Below, piece by piece: positions 5,674 to 6,176 of a DNA stretch of 6,176 bases. The notes under the pieces are model-generated. The model saw only the letters and a list, made by a program, of their open reading frames with translations, did not search any database and was not told where the DNA came from. The position numbers were made by a program, and so were the translations under genes. The DNA is from DATKDU01 sp035512595 (lineage in GTDB: Bacteria; Planctomycetota; Planctomycetia; Pirellulales; Pirellulaceae): positions 1-6,176 of the forward strand of contig DATKDU010000056.1 in the NCBI GenBank assembly GCA_035512595.1. Direction: 5' to 3'. How positions within the stretch are numbered: the first letter of the stretch is position 1; every line of letters starts with the position of its first letter.

Positions 5674-6025
5674 CGTCGTTCTTCCCAAGCGCCGCTTCCC
5701 AAAACGCCTTGCGGGTGCCTTGCTTGTCGAATGGATCGTAGGTTGGCGTCCCGTACAATCGGGCCAAGTGGGGTTTGAACTCTGATACGGGACCGGGAGC
5801 GTTCTGGTGCTGCATGTAGTAGGCAGCAACCAGCCGGTAACGCTCGTTGTTCAGCATGTCGATGATGATGCCCTTAAGCGTCTGGTAGCCCATCCCGCCC
5901 CAGCAGTCCCGTAGCTCTTTTTCCAGCGACATTGCGGAGATTGACCCGGATCGGTGAAGTTGCTCCCGGTACTTCTCCAGAATGTCGCGGGCGGCCTCTA
6001 GCCGCCGTTCCGTCAGCTTGTACAT
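5666..6025 (-). CDS. hypothetical protein, first complete gene of the right-hand operon
   Basis: Start chosen at ATG 6025 (MYKLTERRLEAARDILEKYR), which has GGAGG five bases upstream within a GGAGGAGG run. Starts at 6037 (MEEEMYKL) and 6085 also fit the frame but have no good ribosome binding site. The 119-residue product begins with a charged amphipathic helix (1-25). A mixed region with WGGMGYQTLKGIIIDMLNNE and YYMQHQN follows, and it ends in a polar tail (GKNDDE). No signal peptide, membrane helix or catalytic motif is visible and I do not recognise it. Its last codons overlap the next gene's start by eight bases, so the two products are probably made in matched amounts and may interact. 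Confidence 0.7.
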   Translation of the reverse strand: MYKLTERRLEAARDILEKYREQLHRSGSISAMSLEKELRDCWGGMGYQTLKGIIIDMLNNERYRLVAAYYMQHQNAPGPVSEFKPHLARLYGTPTYDPFDKQGTRKAFWEAALGKNDDE

Positions 6026-6176
6026 TTCCTCCTCCATGTCAGAGGCGGCGAAAACAGGTCCACTTTGGCGGCCAGCGAGAGCCATTCGCCGTCAATGATG
6101 GATGGCGGCCAGCGGACGCCGCATAGATGGGGTGGACTGCAACGTGGGAAACATCCTGTTGGCGAATCGCGGCCTC
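6013..6176 (-). CDS. possible 3' end of an upstream gene cut by the window edge
   Basis: A minus-strand frame is open from the right edge to a TGA at 6013-6015, overlapping the next gene's start by 13 bases. Its last 30 codons look coding (VRWPPSIIDGEWLSLAAKVD) with GC-rich third positions, but the part nearest the edge does not. A second frame (EAAIRQQDVSHVAVHPIYAA, stop at 6039) looks better there. Either only one is real or the gene is broken by a frameshift. I cannot decide from this fragment. Confidence 0.3.
   Translation of the reverse strand, partial: GRDSPTGCFPRCSPPHLCGVRWPPSIIDGEWLSLAAKVDLFSPPLTWRRKCTS

Noticed and set aside
1..6176. CRISPR array, rRNA or complete tRNA gene
   Set aside because: No regularly spaced repeats, no rRNA-like conserved stretches, and only the 3' half of one tRNA were found.

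Overview
This looks like mobile-element-rich DNA from a moderately GC-rich bacterium, probably a planctomycete. That placement is an inference. It rests on the resemblance of the large serine recombinase to versions I associate with Planctomycetota, and on a tRNA-Pro 3' end with no encoded CCA. No ribosomal or core housekeeping marker is present to confirm it.

Left part (1-1585, minus strand): three genes run leftwards as a probable operon. First is a 299-residue protein with three helix-turn-helix-like modules (1585-686). Its ribosome binding site is buried in a long hairpin. Next is a small gene with a CxxC motif that appears frameshifted at a run of six C (643-280). Last is the start of an unrecognised gene that leaves the window at base 1.

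Middle-left (1762-2168): a graveyard junction. The last 39 residues of a tyrosine recombinase, with its catalytic His and Tyr, remain on the minus strand. They abut the 3' part of an unrelated plus-strand gene, which still has an 11-bp terminator hairpin behind it.

Centre (2327-4751, plus strand): a two-gene unit. A 154-residue acidic protein of unknown function sits 4 bp ahead of a 651-residue large serine recombinase. The recombinase has its catalytic Ser/Arg/Asp residues, a degenerate zinc ribbon and a coiled coil. Its last five codons and stop codon are supplied by the 3' half of a tRNA-Pro(CGG) gene lying on the opposite strand. The tRNA similarity stops exactly at the anticodon loop, as expected for an integration core. 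Non-tRNA sequence lies on the 5' side of this half-tRNA, so the arrangement resembles an attP or a tandem-array junction rather than a simple integrated end.

Right part (4964-6176, minus strand): a compact leftward gene set with overlapping stops and starts. It holds the possible end of an upstream gene, a 119-residue hypothetical protein, a 137-residue protein with a C-terminal membrane segment, and a small gene that appears to need a -1 shift at a run of A. None of these products is recognised. They are probably cargo of the element whose end is marked by the half-tRNA.

The most interesting points are the serine recombinase fused at its 3' end to a tRNA attachment core, the hairpin over the Shine-Dalgarno of the helix-turn-helix gene, and two genes whose reading frames break at homopolymers.
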